From: Nocardioides panacis
Lineage (GTDB): Bacteria > Actinomycetota > Actinomycetes > Propionibacteriales > Nocardioidaceae
Direction: 5' to 3'
Length of the DNA stretch: 64,000 nucleotides
Assembly (NCBI RefSeq): GCF_019039255.1
Contig: NZ_CP077062.1
Coordinates: 1,364,001-1,428,000, forward strand
Shown: piece by piece, positions 44,622 to 53,759 of the stretch
Layout of the letters: every line of letters begins with the position of its first letter
Position numbering within the stretch: the stretch's first letter is position 1
Translations under genes and position numbers: made by a program
The notes under the pieces: model-generated
What the model saw: the letters and a program-made list of their open reading frames with translations, nothing else
Told to the model about the DNA's origin: nothing
Databases searched by the model: none

Positions 44622-45896
44622 ATGTCGACGACCATCCGGACCGAGGACCAGGCGCATCCGATCGCCCGGTTCTCCGGCCGGCTGCACCGGGTGCTGGACG
44701 GGCTCGCGGAGGCGCCGGCGTGGTCGATGACCCCGGACGAGCAGCGCACGGTGGTGGTGGGGCTGGCCCGGGCCGAGGCCCGGCTGGCCGAGCTGCGGCT
44801 GCGGGTGCTGGCTGCGGCGGACCGCAACGACGTGGCCGCGGACTCGGCGGCGACCTCGACCGGTGCCTGGCTGGCCCAGGTCACTCGGCGGAGCCGGGGT
44901 GCCGCGCACGCCGAGGTGGCTCTCGCGGTGGCGTTGGACACCGGGTTCAGCGTGACCCGGGACGCGTTGGCCGCGGGCCGGGTCGATGTCGCCCAGGCGG
45001 CGGTGATCGTCCGTTCGATCCAGGCGTTGCCGCAGGGAGTGTCGGTGGTGGACCGGGGGCGGACCGAGGCGCACCTGGTGCGGGCGGCCGGCGAGTTCGA
45101 CGCGGCGGCGCTGAAGGTGCTGGGGCGGCGGGTCTTGGAGGTGATCGACCCCGACGCCGCCGATCTCGCCGAGGGTGCCCGGTTGGAGGCCGAGGAGGCC
45201 GCGGCGGCCCGGGCGACGTTCCTGCAGCTGTCGGCGAACCCGGACGGCAGCCACACCGGCCGGTTCAAGATCCCGGCGCTGCACGCGGCGATGCTGACTA
45301 AGATGCTGCACGCCTTCACCAACCCCCGACACCAGCACCAGCACCAGCACCAGCCAAACAGCCGGGTGAGACTGTCGCGGCCCGAGCGGCTGGGGGAGGC
45401 GTTCTGCCGGCTCCTGGAGCGGGTGCCGGCCGACCGGCTGCCGTCGGCCGGCGGGATGTCGGCGACCGTGGTGGTGCTGCTGGACTACGACCAGCTGCTG
45501 TCCGGGCTCGGCACCGCCACCTTGGACACCGGGCAGCCCCTGTCGGCCGGTGCAGCCCGGCAGCTGGCCTGCGAGGCCGGGATAGTGCCCGCGGTCTGGC
45601 GGCGCGCCCTGGGGTCGCCTTCGGTGGTGCTGGATCTGGGGCGGCGGACCCGGCTGCACACCGAGGCCCAGCGCACCGCGCTGACCATCCGGGACCGGGG
45701 CTGCACCACGGTGGGCTGCGACCGGCCGGCCGCCTGGTGCCACGCCCACCACGACCAGCCCTGGTCCCAGGGCGGACCCACCAGCGTGGTGAACGGTCGG
45801 CTGCTGTGTGCGTTCCACCACGGCAAGGCCCACTCCCTGGCCTACGTCACCAGCCACTTGCCCACCGGACAGATCCAGTTCCACCGACGGACCTAG
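44622..45896 (+). CDS. DUF222/HNH endonuclease (13E12 repeat family)
   Basis: A 424-residue protein of the 13E12 REP family. Residues about 15-280 form the helical DUF222 domain. A His/Gln run (RHQHQHQHQ) near 230 interrupts a variable loop. The C-terminal HNH nuclease motif is at about 350-410: RDRGCTTVGCDRPAAWCHAHH supplies cysteines and the metal-binding histidines, then VVNGRLLCAFHH, with the N and closing H residues intact. Such genes are multi-copy and recombine with each other in mycobacteria and related genera; their function is unproven. ATG 44622 is preferred to GTG 44613. The gene stands alone between a repeat array and a small zinc-finger gene. Confidence 0.88.
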   Translation: MSTTIRTEDQAHPIARFSGRLHRVLDGLAEAPAWSMTPDEQRTVVVGLARAEARLAELRLRVLAAADRNDVAADSAATSTGAWLAQVTRRSRGAAHAEVALAVALDTGFSVTRDALAAGRVDVAQAAVIVRSIQALPQGVSVVDRGRTEAHLVRAAGEFDAAALKVLGRRVLEVIDPDAADLAEGARLEAEEAAAARATFLQLSANPDGSHTGRFKIPALHAAMLTKMLHAFTNPRHQHQHQHQPNSRVRLSRPERLGEAFCRLLERVPADRLPSAGGMSATVVVLLDYDQLLSGLGTATLDTGQPLSAGAARQLACEAGIVPAVWRRALGSPSVVLDLGRRTRLHTEAQRTALTIRDRGCTTVGCDRPAAWCHAHHDQPWSQGGPTSVVNGRLLCAFHHGKAHSLAYVTSHLPTGQIQFHRRT

Positions 45897-45967
45897 ACAC
45901 GGCCCATGGACGGTCGATACCGGCCGTGCCACTGTGGAAACGAAGCCCTGAAGGGAGGGGAGATCCC

Positions 45968-46123
45968 ATGGAACAGCCCGTACAGCCGAGCGCCTGTCCC
46001 GACTGCCACGCCCTGACCGACGACCTGACTGCGCATGAGCGTTGGCACTCGCGCCTGGTCCACGACATCGCCGTGGCCGTCGACCAGGAGAACAGGCGCC
46101 GCGACGCGGCGCAGAGCCGTTGA
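45968..46123 (+). CDS. Small CxxC-H-H zinc-finger-like protein (51 aa)
   Basis: A 51-residue basic protein. Its N-terminal part has SACPDCHALTDDLTAHERWHSR, a C2H2-like array of two cysteines and two histidines with usual finger spacing, and its C-terminus is a charged helix (QENRRRDAAQSR). GGGAGGGG at about 45953-45960 lies 7-8 nt before ATG 45968, a strong ribosome binding site. I do not recognise the family; it could bind nucleic acid or a protein. Confidence 0.65.
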   Translation: MEQPVQPSACPDCHALTDDLTAHERWHSRLVHDIAVAVDQENRRRDAAQSR

Positions 46124-46170
46124 CGACGCGGAACGCGCTTCGCCGCACCTGACCCCGACCAGCGGGCCAC

Positions 46171-46176
46171 TACGGT
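46171..46176 (+). promoter_or_regulatory. Candidate -10 hexamer of the kinase-sulfurtransferase gene
   Basis: TACGGT ends 8 nt before ATG 46184, consistent with a leaderless transcript. Confidence 0.35.
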
Positions 46177-46183
46177 GCTCCCC

Positions 46184-47497
46184 ATGGCGCGGGTGCTGGT
46201 GACGGGGATGTCAGGGACAGGCAAGACGACGGTCCTCGACGAGCTCCGACGCCGTGGACATCTCACCGTGGACACCGACTACGACGGGTGGGTGCTCGCG
46301 GACGGCACCTGGGACGAGCCCCGCCTGCAGCGGCTCCTCGGGTCGGTGCCTGACGTGGTCGTCTCGGGCACGGTCGAGAACCAGGGCCGCTTCTACGACC
46401 GCTTCGAGGAGGTCGTGCTGCTGAGCGCGCCGCTTCCCGTGCTGGTCGAGCGGGTGCGTGGGCGGACGAACAACCCCTACGGCGGGACGCCGGAGCAACG
46501 CGTCGAGATCGCACGGTACGTCGACACCGTGGAGCCGCTGCTGCGGCGAGGCGCGACCCTCGAGCTCGACGGCGAACGTCCGCCGGCCGAGCTCGTCGAC
46601 GTGATCGAGGCCCTGGTCATCGGAACGGCGCTCTCGGGCGGTGGGGCCGGCGGCCCGGCTGCCAGGATGGTGACCATGCGCTCCCTCATCCGTCCCGACG
46701 AGCTGGCCGCCCTCCTGCCGGACGTGACCCTGCTCGACGTGCGCTACCAGCTCGGCCGCGCGGACGGGCTCGAGCAGTACCTCGCGGGTCACCTCCCCAC
46801 CGCCGTGTACGTCGACCTCGGGACCGACCTCGCGGACCCGCCCGCGGAGCCGGTCGACGACGGGGGACGGCACCCGCTGCCGGACCCCGACAGGTTCGCC
46901 GAGGCGATGCGGCGCTGCGGCGTCAGCGCCGGGCGGACGGTCGTGGTCTACGACGACTGGTCGTCGATGGCGGCGACCCGGGCGTGGTGGCTGCTCACCT
47001 TCCACGGGCACCGGGACGTGCGGGTGCTCGACGGCGGCTGGGCGGCCTGGGCCGGGTCCGGCGGGGCGGTCGGGACCGACGTGCCCGACGTCGTGCCGGG
47101 CGACTTCCGGGCCGACCCGGGACACCTGCCGGTCGTCGACGCGGAGGGCGCGGCGCGGGTCGCCCGCGAGGGCGTGCTGCTCGACGCGCGGGCGGTCGAG
47201 CGCTTCCGGGGCGAGGTCGAGCCGGTGGACCCGGTCGCCGGCCACGTGCCCGGCGCCGTCAGCCTGCCCACCGCGGCGAACCTCGAGGACGGCCACTTCC
47301 GGTCGGTGGACGACCTGTCCGCGCAGTACGCCGTGACCGACGGGGTCGACCAGGTCGCGGCCTACTGCGGCTCCGGGGTGACCGCGACCCACGACCTGTT
47401 CGCGCTGCACCTGCTGGGCCGCCGTGGCGCGCTCTACCCGGGCAGTTGGAGCGGCTGGGTCAGCGACGACGCCCGACCGGTCGCCACCGGGCCGTGA
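46184..47497 (+). CDS. P-loop kinase fused in frame to a two-domain sulfurtransferase
   Basis: An uninterrupted 437-residue frame with two unrelated parts. Residues 1-150 are a small P-loop kinase or ATPase (VTGMSGTGKTTVLDEL near residue 5). Residues about 165-437 are a thiosulfate/3-mercaptopyruvate sulfurtransferase with two rhodanese domains, the second holding the active cysteine in VAAYCGSGVTATHD near 392. The sulfurtransferase has its own ATG at 46676, and a TGA in another frame lies just before it (46671-46673). Both parts normally exist as separate proteins, so a real fusion or one extra G in the run near 46642-46645 could explain the frame; the latter agrees with other indels here. 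The 3' end overlaps the convergent gene at 47434-47497. Confidence 0.75.
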   Translation: MARVLVTGMSGTGKTTVLDELRRRGHLTVDTDYDGWVLADGTWDEPRLQRLLGSVPDVVVSGTVENQGRFYDRFEEVVLLSAPLPVLVERVRGRTNNPYGGTPEQRVEIARYVDTVEPLLRRGATLELDGERPPAELVDVIEALVIGTALSGGGAGGPAARMVTMRSLIRPDELAALLPDVTLLDVRYQLGRADGLEQYLAGHLPTAVYVDLGTDLADPPAEPVDDGGRHPLPDPDRFAEAMRRCGVSAGRTVVVYDDWSSMAATRAWWLLTFHGHRDVRVLDGGWAAWAGSGGAVGTDVPDVVPGDFRADPGHLPVVDAEGAARVAREGVLLDARAVERFRGEVEPVDPVAGHVPGAVSLPTAANLEDGHFRSVDDLSAQYAVTDGVDQVAAYCGSGVTATHDLFALHLLGRRGALYPGSWSGWVSDDARPVATGP

Positions 47498-47958
47498 CCT
47501 CGGGCCGGGTCGCTCGTTGGACGGGTATCGAGGGTCGGCGTTCTCCCAGGGGCCCGGCCCTCGATTCCTGTCATCCGGCCGAGCAGCGACTCGAGCACCC
47601 CCGCCGCCGTCGGTACGTCGAGCAGCCCCGCCTCGTACGACGTCCAGCCGAACGTCGTCCGCCCGTCCAGGACCACCTCGTCGAGGGGCAGCGTCCCGGG
47701 GGCGAGCACCGTGCGGGCGCTCGCACCGGCCGTGCGGTGCTCGGCGCAGTCGCAGGCCGACCGCAGCAGCAGGGACGTCAGGTCGGAGGCGGCGTAGCGG
47801 CGGAGCACCACGCGGGTGCCCCGGGCGAGCAGGTGCAGCACGGTGTCACCGGAGCGGAGCCACAGCTGCACCGGCACGGCGTGGCTGGGGGAGAGCACGG
47901 TCCAGCCGCGTGCGGACAGCGCGGCGGTCCAGGTGCGGAAGGTGAGGGGTGTCGTCAT
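47434..47958 (-). CDS. Hypothetical protein
   Basis: A 174-residue soluble protein that I do not recognise. It has an N-terminal helix and strands typical of a small alpha/beta fold (RTWTAALSARGWTVLSPSH), a basic centre (LLARGTRVVLRRY) and one cysteine pair in RSACDCAEH near residue 75. A proline-rich C-terminal part (RAPGRTPTLDTRPTSDPA) overlaps the end of the sulfurtransferase by 64 bases in convergent orientation, which suggests that the real stop may be earlier or that an indel lengthened it. ATG 47958 is chosen because the frame to 48063 lacks codon bias. No signal peptide. Confidence 0.5.
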   Translation of the reverse strand: MTTPLTFRTWTAALSARGWTVLSPSHAVPVQLWLRSGDTVLHLLARGTRVVLRRYAASDLTSLLLRSACDCAEHRTAGASARTVLAPGTLPLDEVVLDGRTTFGWTSYEAGLLDVPTAAGVLESLLGRMTGIEGRAPGRTPTLDTRPTSDPARGHGPVATGRASSLTQPLQLPG

Positions 47959-48064
47959 GGGCGGAGTCCTGCGTCTGTCGCGGCGGCTGGGAACGGCGAG
48001 GGGCACCAGCCGGGCGGCTGGTGTCAGCGACAGCGACAACACAGGTGCAACATGATGCGGCACC

Positions 48065-50071
48065 CTACCAGTGCACGCCCTTGAACAGCCTGGCCAGCAG
48101 TTCCTGCTGGGGAGTGGTCTCGTCGGTGGCGCCCCCGCTGGCCGCCGCCGAGTCCGGGAACACCTGGTAGGCCAGGTGCAGCACCCGGAACGTGGTCTTG
48201 GGGGCGAGCGTGTGCGCGACCGCCCCGAGGTTGCCCAGCGCGGTGTTGACCTCGTGCGGCCGGTCCACCATCGCGGCGATCACCAGGTCGGCGGCCTGCG
48301 CGGGGGAGATGGTGGGGAACTTCCGGTAGATCTTCGTCGGCGCGATCATCGGGGTCCGCACCAGCGGCATGTGGATCGTGGAGAAGCCGATCCCGTCGCC
48401 GACCAGCTCGGAGGCGACCACGTTGCTCCAGGCGTCCAGCGCGGCCTTGGACGCGACGTACGCGCTGAACCGGGGCGGGTTGGTCTGCACGCCGATCGAG
48501 CTGACGTTCACGACGTGGCCGCGCTGCTGCTCGCGCATCCGCGGCAGCAGCCCCATGACCAGCCGGATCGCGCCGAAGTAGTTGAGCTGCATGGTGCGCT
48601 CGAAGTCGTGGAACCGGTCCTCGGAGAGCTGCAGCGAGCGGCGGATCGAGCGGCCCGCGTTGTTCACCACGAAGTCGATCGTCTCGTGCTCGGCGCACAG
48701 CTGCTCGCACAGCGAGTCGATCGCCTCGAGGTCGGACAGGTCGCAGCCGTAGACGTGCGCGCGGCCGCCGTGCGCCTCGATCTCGGCCCGGGTCTCCTCG
48801 AGCTTGTCCTTGCCACGGGCCACCAGGATCGGGATGCCGCCGGCCTGCGCGACCTTGAGGGCCACCACCTTGCCGATGCCGGAGGAGGCGCCGGTGATCA
48901 CCACCCGGCGGTCCCGGAGCGTGTCGGTGATCGCGCCGTCCCGGGCGGTGTCGGTGTCGAGGTGCTCCTCCCAGTAGGTCCACAGCGTGGCGGCGTACCC
49001 CTCGAGGTCCGGGCAGGAGATCCCGGACCCGGCCAGCGCCCGCTCGGTGCGCCGGGACGCGAACACGGTCGGGAACGACACGTGCTCGAGCACCTCCGGG
49101 GGTACGCCGAGCCGGCCGACGGTCTCGCGCAGCAGGAGCTGGGCCGGCGCCGTGCGGACCAGCGCCTGGACCAGCCCACCGGGCTGCAGGGCACGGGGGA
49201 GCAGGCTGGTCGGCAGCACACCGGTGACCCGCCGGTCCAGGGGCACCGTGAACCGCGGCGCCCGGGCCGCGGCGGCGAACGTGTTGACCAGCTCGGTGGT
49301 GGGCTGCGGGTCCGGGTTGACCAGGTGGAACGCCTGCCCGTCGAGGTCGGGCCGGTGCGCGAGGTGGTCCATCGCCTTGGCGACGTAGTCGACCGGCACC
49401 ACGTTGGTGTCGCCGAGGTCGATGCCCATCAGCGGCAGCCAGCCGGGGACGGTGTCGCGCAGCCGCTTGAGCAGCGGGAAGAAGTAGTAGGGCCCGTCGA
49501 CCTTGTCCATCGCGCCGGTCTCGGAGTGCCCGACCACGACCGCCGGCCGGTAGACCCGCCACGGCACCGGGCTCTCCTCGCGGACGATCCGCTCGGACTC
49601 GAACTTGGTGCGGTGGTAGGCGGACGGCAGCCCCTGGCCGACGTCGAACATCGTCTCGTCGAAGACGCCGTGGTAGTCACCGGCGGCCGCGACCGAGGAG
49701 ACCTGGTGGAACACCCCGACGTCGAGGGCGCCGGCCAGGTCGAGCGCGGACCGCGTCCCGCCGACGTTGAGCTGCTCGTTGAGCTCGTCGGGGGCGGTCA
49801 TGTCGTAGATCGCCGCGAGGTGGAAGAAGTGGTCGACGCCGCCGCGGTGCTCGCGCACCCAGCGCTTCGCGACACCGAGGCCCGGCTTGGTGAGGTCGCC
49901 GGTCACCGTGGTCACCCGGGCCGGGTCACCCCAGGAGTGCAGCAGCCGCTCGACCCGGTCGCGCGAGCCCGCCCGGACCAGGACGAAGATCTCCCCGTCC
50001 CGGTTGTCGAGCAGCTCCTGGACGAGGTGCCGGCCGATGAACCCGGTCGCGCCGGTCACGAAGTAGGACAT
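48065..50071 (-). CDS. Two-domain SDR acyl-CoA reductase-like protein
   Basis: A 668-residue protein made of two Rossmann domains. Residues 1-370 form an extended SDR (GATGFIGRHLVQELL at the start, YxxxK-type SAYHRTKFESE near 155-165) and residues about 385-660 a classical SDR (VVITGASSGIGKVVAL near 395, NNAGRS near 470 and SAYVASKAALDAW near 545 as catalytic Tyr-Lys). This layout and length match mycobacterial AcrA1-type proteins (Rv3391), which reduce fatty acyl-CoA to alcohols for wax or storage lipids. It stands alone on the minus strand with a candidate leaderless promoter. It may be linked functionally to storage lipid export by the LprG-P55 pair, by inference only. Confidence 0.82.
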   Translation of the reverse strand: MSYFVTGATGFIGRHLVQELLDNRDGEIFVLVRAGSRDRVERLLHSWGDPARVTTVTGDLTKPGLGVAKRWVREHRGGVDHFFHLAAIYDMTAPDELNEQLNVGGTRSALDLAGALDVGVFHQVSSVAAAGDYHGVFDETMFDVGQGLPSAYHRTKFESERIVREESPVPWRVYRPAVVVGHSETGAMDKVDGPYYFFPLLKRLRDTVPGWLPLMGIDLGDTNVVPVDYVAKAMDHLAHRPDLDGQAFHLVNPDPQPTTELVNTFAAAARAPRFTVPLDRRVTGVLPTSLLPRALQPGGLVQALVRTAPAQLLLRETVGRLGVPPEVLEHVSFPTVFASRRTERALAGSGISCPDLEGYAATLWTYWEEHLDTDTARDGAITDTLRDRRVVITGASSGIGKVVALKVAQAGGIPILVARGKDKLEETRAEIEAHGGRAHVYGCDLSDLEAIDSLCEQLCAEHETIDFVVNNAGRSIRRSLQLSEDRFHDFERTMQLNYFGAIRLVMGLLPRMREQQRGHVVNVSSIGVQTNPPRFSAYVASKAALDAWSNVVASELVGDGIGFSTIHMPLVRTPMIAPTKIYRKFPTISPAQAADLVIAAMVDRPHEVNTALGNLGAVAHTLAPKTTFRVLHLAYQVFPDSAAASGGATDETTPQQELLARLFKGVHW

Positions 50072-50079
50072 GCCCGATC

Positions 50080-50085
50080 ACATTA
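50080..50085 (-). promoter_or_regulatory. Candidate -10 hexamer of the SDR gene
   Basis: TAATGT on the minus strand ends 9 nt before ATG 50071, a good match with a very short or no leader. Confidence 0.4.
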
Positions 50086-50130
50086 CTGACAGGTAACCCG
50101 GTTGGCCAGAGCCACGCCGGGCGCTGTCGC

Positions 50131-51170
50131 TCACTCGCGCTTGCCGCCGCCGAACATGATCTCGTCCCAGCTCGGCACGGACGCCCGGCTCTTCTTCTTC
50201 GCGGTACGTCGCGGGGTGCCCGGCTCGTCCGCCGCCGGCTCCGTGGCGTCGTCCTGCTCGGCGGTCCCGGCCCGGTCGGGGGCGTCCGCGACGTCGGGGT
50301 CGGACTCGCTGCCGAGCTCGACCGGCGCCGGGCGCTCGCTGGCCTGGGTGGCGATCCAGTCCGCGTCCCCGGTGCCGCGCACGGCGGCGGCGGTGGCGCT
50401 CAGGTCCTCGGTGGGCTCCTCGGCGGCCGGGGCGGGAGCCTCCGCGCGGGCGGCCGGTGCCGGCGCCGGCGGGGTCTCGGCGACCATCCCGATGGCGTCC
50501 TCGCCCAGCGGCAGCTCCTCGTCGTCGCCGACCGCGGACAGCCGACGGGGCGCGGCGCCGCCGGCGCGCGGCTGGGTGCCCTTGCCGACCGGCTGCTCGC
50601 CGACGAGCCAGCGGGCCTCGTCGTCCTCGGCCACGACGTAGCGACCGGGGGGCGTCGAACACGAACTCGGCGTGCCGGGCGCGCTCGCCGGCGCGGTAGT
50701 CGGCGACCAGCGTCCAGCGACCGTCCTCGCGGCGCCAGGAGTCCCACTCCACGCTCGCGGGGTCGACGTTGCGGGTGCGGAGCCGCTCCGCGACCACGTC
50801 GCCGAGCAGCCGGGCCGGGCCCTCGCCCGCCTTGCGGCGCACCGAGGCGCGCTGCGCCCGGTCGGCGATGTGGGCTCGCTCGGCGAGCACCGGGGTGGCG
50901 TAGCCCATGATCTTCTCGAGGCTCGTCTGGGCGGCGGCCGCGACGTTCTCGGGGGACTCGCCGGCCCGGATGCGGGCCTGGATGTCGCGGGGGCGCAGTG
51001 CGCTTTCCATGGTGATCTCCAACTGGCCGAGGCGGGCGTGCTCGCCGCGGAGAGCGGCCCGGAGCCGGGTGTCCGCCGGAAGGGTGAACTCCTCGCCCGA
51101 GTCACTGACGAGGACCAGCTTCTGCTTGTCCTCGGTCAGCCCCACGAGCGTGAGGTCCTGCTCCTTCCAT
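50131..51170 (-). CDS. sepH: Septation protein SepH (frameshifted)
   Basis: SepH promotes assembly of the FtsZ ring in actinobacteria. The N-terminal half reads LTLVGLTEDKQKLVLVSDSG, then LRPRDIQARIRAGESPENVA (helix-turn-helix) and VEWDSWRREDGRW, which are typical of the family (DUF3071). After FVFDAP a run of six Gs (50647-50652 on the plus strand) must lose one base to enter the frame GRYVVAEDDEARWLVGE and the disordered acidic tail ending SVPSWDEIMFGGGKRE. The start is also broken: no good start codon is in frame, but ATG 51170 is one base out, and losing one G between 51160 and 51168 would give MEEQDLTLVG or MKEQDLTLVG. GTG 51145 in the existing frame is the fallback start. Confidence 0.82.
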
Positions 51171-51284
51171 GGGGTCGCCTGCTCCGTCTCTGATGGGCCC
51201 GGGAGGGTGCCCGGTCGTGCGGTCGAGCCTACTTCCTCGGGTGCCCCGCGGTGACGGCGCCGCACCGGGGCCGCGCCCGGGCCC

Positions 51285-51290
51285 TACCCT
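51285..51290 (+). promoter_or_regulatory. Candidate -10 hexamer of the TRIC gene
   Basis: TACCCT ends 8 nt before ATG 51298, consistent with a leaderless transcript. Confidence 0.3.
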
Positions 51291-51297
51291 GACCAGC

Positions 51298-51940
51298 ATG
51301 GAGTCGAGCATCACGCACCCGGGCACCGTGCTCGTCGTCCTCGACCTGGTCGGCATCTTCGTGTTCGCGATCACCGGCGCGCTGGTCGGGGTCCGCAAGG
51401 AGCTGGACGTGTTCGCGGTGCTGGTGCTCGCCGGCGTCACGGGTCTCGGTGGCGGGTTCCTGCGCGACGTGCTGATCGGTGCCGTGCCCCCCGGCCGCCC
51501 TGGCGGACTGGCGCTACCTGCTGGTGCCGGCGGTCGCCGGGCTGGTCACCTTCTTCTTCCACCCGTCGCTGGACCGCAAGGAACGGGGCATCAACGTGCT
51601 CGACGCCGCCGGGCTGGCGCTGTTCTGCGTGACCGGGGCGCTCAAGGCGGTCGCGTTCGGGCTGGGCCCGGTCCCGGCGGCGCTGATGGGGATGCTGACC
51701 GGGATCGGCGGCGGGATGCTCCGCGACGTGCTGACCGGCCGGGTGCCGCTGGTGTTCCGCGGCGACCTCTACGCGACGCCGGCGCTGGTCGGTGCGTCCA
51801 TCGCGGTGGTCGGGCACGAGCTCGGGCTGCGGACCGCGGTGGTCGCCCTGCCCGCGGCCCTGGTCTGCTTCGTCTGGCGGGTGGTGGCGATGCGGCGGGG
51901 CTGGAACGCGCCGCGCGCGAGCGTGTCCTCCAGCACCTGA
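51298..51940 (+). CDS. TRIC/UPF0126 family cation channel (frameshifted)
   Basis: A membrane protein of about 213 residues once repaired. It has seven helices in two repeats, each with the signature glycine-aspartate stretch: GVTGLGGGFLRDVLIG and GMLTGIGGGMLRDVLTG. These GGGxxRD motifs mark the TRIC (trimeric intracellular cation channel) family, including bacterial YicG-type proteins. The frame breaks in a run of six Cs at 51487-51492; with five Cs it reads GAVPPAALADWRYLLVPAVAG straight into the second frame. TRIC proteins conduct potassium or other monovalent cations. ATG 51298 fits both family alignment and the nearby hexamer. The gene converges on the DUF427 gene after four bases. Confidence 0.85.
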
Positions 51941-51944
51941 GGAC

Positions 51945-52448
51945 TCACCAGAACATCGTCCCGGGCTCGCCCTTGAAGGGGCCGACCACCGACGAGGTCA
52001 CCCAGCCGCCGTAGAAGCCGCCCGGCTGCGCCGACACGACCTCGCCGTCGAGCGTGCAGCGGTCCATCAGCCCGGGGTAGGGCGCGACGTGGTCGACGAT
52101 CGCGGCGAACGCCGCCGTCGGTGAGGGGTAGAACCAGCCGGCCTGCTCGGCGACCCGGTCCCCGCCGACCAGGTCGAGGTAGGACGCCCGGCCCTTCCAC
52201 TCGCACATCGAGCCGCCGGTCGCCGGCCGCAGCGCGCCGCGGCTGAACGACGACATCGGCAGGTAGTACGTCGGCGGGTGGCTGGTCTCCAGGACCCGGA
52301 GCGCGGCGCTGGTGCGGGAGATGACCTGCCCGCCCAGCACGACCTCGATCTCGTGCGTGGTGCGCTCGAGCCGCGGTGGGCGCGGGTAGTCCCACACGGA
52401 CTCCTGCCCGGGACCGGGACGCTCGGGGGTGGGTCGGCTCAGGTTCAT
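51945..52448 (-). CDS. DUF427 domain protein
   Basis: A 167-residue protein with the DUF427 fold: VWDYPRPPRLERTTHEIEV near the start, then TSHPPTYYLPMSSF, MCEWKGRASYLDLV near residue 95, and a GWFYPSPT loop followed by VAPYPGLMDRC. The single-domain DUF427 fold is small and its function is unknown; some members are proposed to bind nucleotides. The ATG at 52448 overlaps the lactone oxidase stop (ATGA), so the two are cotranscribed, with the oxidase first. No signal peptide or membrane helix. Confidence 0.88.
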   Translation of the reverse strand: MNLSRPTPERPGPGQESVWDYPRPPRLERTTHEIEVVLGGQVISRTSAALRVLETSHPPTYYLPMSSFSRGALRPATGGSMCEWKGRASYLDLVGGDRVAEQAGWFYPSPTAAFAAIVDHVAPYPGLMDRCTLDGEVVSAQPGGFYGGWVTSSVVGPFKGEPGTMFW

Positions 52449-53752
52449 GACGGGGTCAGCACCCTCTCCAGGTAGTCGTTGGTGAACAGCCGATCCGGGT
52501 CGAGCCGGTCCCGGAGGGCGACGAAGTCCGCGAAGCGGGGGTAGGCCGGGGCCAGGTCGGCGGCGGTCCGGGTGTGCAGCTTGCCCCAGTGCGGCCGTCC
52601 GTCGTACGCCCGCAGGACGCGCTCGACGGCCGCGAAGTACTCCCGGTGGTCGGTGCGGACGTTGGTGTGGAAGGCGAGGTAGACCGTCGCGCGCCCGTGC
52701 GCCGGGGACAGCCAGACGTCGTCGGCGGGGGCGTGCCGGACCTCCACCGGGAAGCCGATCCGCCAGCCGCGCTGCTCGACCAGCGCACGGGCCTCGGTCA
52801 GCGCCGCCATGCCGGCCTCCCGGGGCACGGCGTACTCCATCTCCCGGAAGCGCACCCGCCGCGACGAGGTCAGCACCCGGTGCGAGACGTCGCTGTAGGT
52901 GCGCGCCGTCAGGGCCCGCGACGACGCCCGGTTCAGCGCCGGGATCGTGCGGGGCGCCAGGTCGCCGAGCCGGTTCACCGCCCCGAACAGGGAGTTGGCC
53001 AGCAGCTCGTCCTCGACGTAGGCCCGGGTCCGTGACAGCGGCCGCGCGCGGGCCGTCGTGCGGTTGTTGCGCTTGGTCAGCATCCGGTCGCTGTGCGGGA
53101 ACCAGTACGCCTCGGCGTGCTCGTTGGCCGCGACCAGGTCGTCGAACCCGTCGACGAAGCGGGCCCAGGGCATCGGCTCCTCGACGGCCTCCAGCGTGAA
53201 GGCCGGCTCGACCCGGAACGTCACGGCGGTGAGGATCCCGAGGGCGCCGAGCCCCACCCGGCCGGCCTCGAGGAGCTCGACCTCCTCGGCGGTGCCGCCC
53301 GGCCGCGCGTGCAGGACGCGGGCGTCGGCGGTCACCACCTCGAACCCGGTCACCTGGGCCGAGAGCGACGCCCACCGGCCGCCGGTGCCGTGGGTGCCGG
53401 TGGAGATCGCGCCGGCGACCGTCTGCCGGTCGATGTCGCCGAGGTTGTGCAGGGCCAGGCCGAGGCCCAGCAGCCGGTCGTCGAGGACGTGCAGGGGCGT
53501 GCCCGCCAGCACGGTGACGGTCATCGCGTCCCGGTCCACCGTGCGCACCCCGACGAGCCGGTCCGGGCGCAGCAGCAGGCCGTCGGCACGGGCGATGTCG
53601 GTGAAGGAGTGGCCCGACCCGACCATCTTCACGGTGAGCCCGTGGGCACGGCCGGCGACGACCGCGTCGACCACCTCGGCGGTGCTCCCGGGGGACAGCA
53701 CCTGGGCCGGGCGGGCGGTCGTCAGGCCTGACCAGCTCTCCCAGCGCAGCAT
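52445..53752 (-). CDS. D-arabinono-1,4-lactone oxidase family protein
   Basis: A 435-residue FAD enzyme of the aldonolactone oxidase family. The N-terminal FAD-binding domain shows SPGSTAEVVDAVVAGRAHG, VGSGHSFTDIARADG near residues 45-60, where the histidine is the FAD-linking residue in related enzymes, and GAISTGTHGTGG near 115. The C-terminal ALO domain has YPRFADFVALRDRLDPD and closes with LFTNDYLERVL. In mycobacteria a homologue oxidises L-gulono-1,4-lactone; here the substrate is not certain. ATG 53752 has a TAGTGT hexamer 8 nt upstream on the minus strand, overlapping the promoter region of the divergent MpaB gene. Confidence 0.9.
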   Translation of the reverse strand: MLRWESWSGLTTARPAQVLSPGSTAEVVDAVVAGRAHGLTVKMVGSGHSFTDIARADGLLLRPDRLVGVRTVDRDAMTVTVLAGTPLHVLDDRLLGLGLALHNLGDIDRQTVAGAISTGTHGTGGRWASLSAQVTGFEVVTADARVLHARPGGTAEEVELLEAGRVGLGALGILTAVTFRVEPAFTLEAVEEPMPWARFVDGFDDLVAANEHAEAYWFPHSDRMLTKRNNRTTARARPLSRTRAYVEDELLANSLFGAVNRLGDLAPRTIPALNRASSRALTARTYSDVSHRVLTSSRRVRFREMEYAVPREAGMAALTEARALVEQRGWRIGFPVEVRHAPADDVWLSPAHGRATVYLAFHTNVRTDHREYFAAVERVLRAYDGRPHWGKLHTRTAADLAPAYPRFADFVALRDRLDPDRLFTNDYLERVLTPS

Positions 53753-53759
53753 GCGGTGA

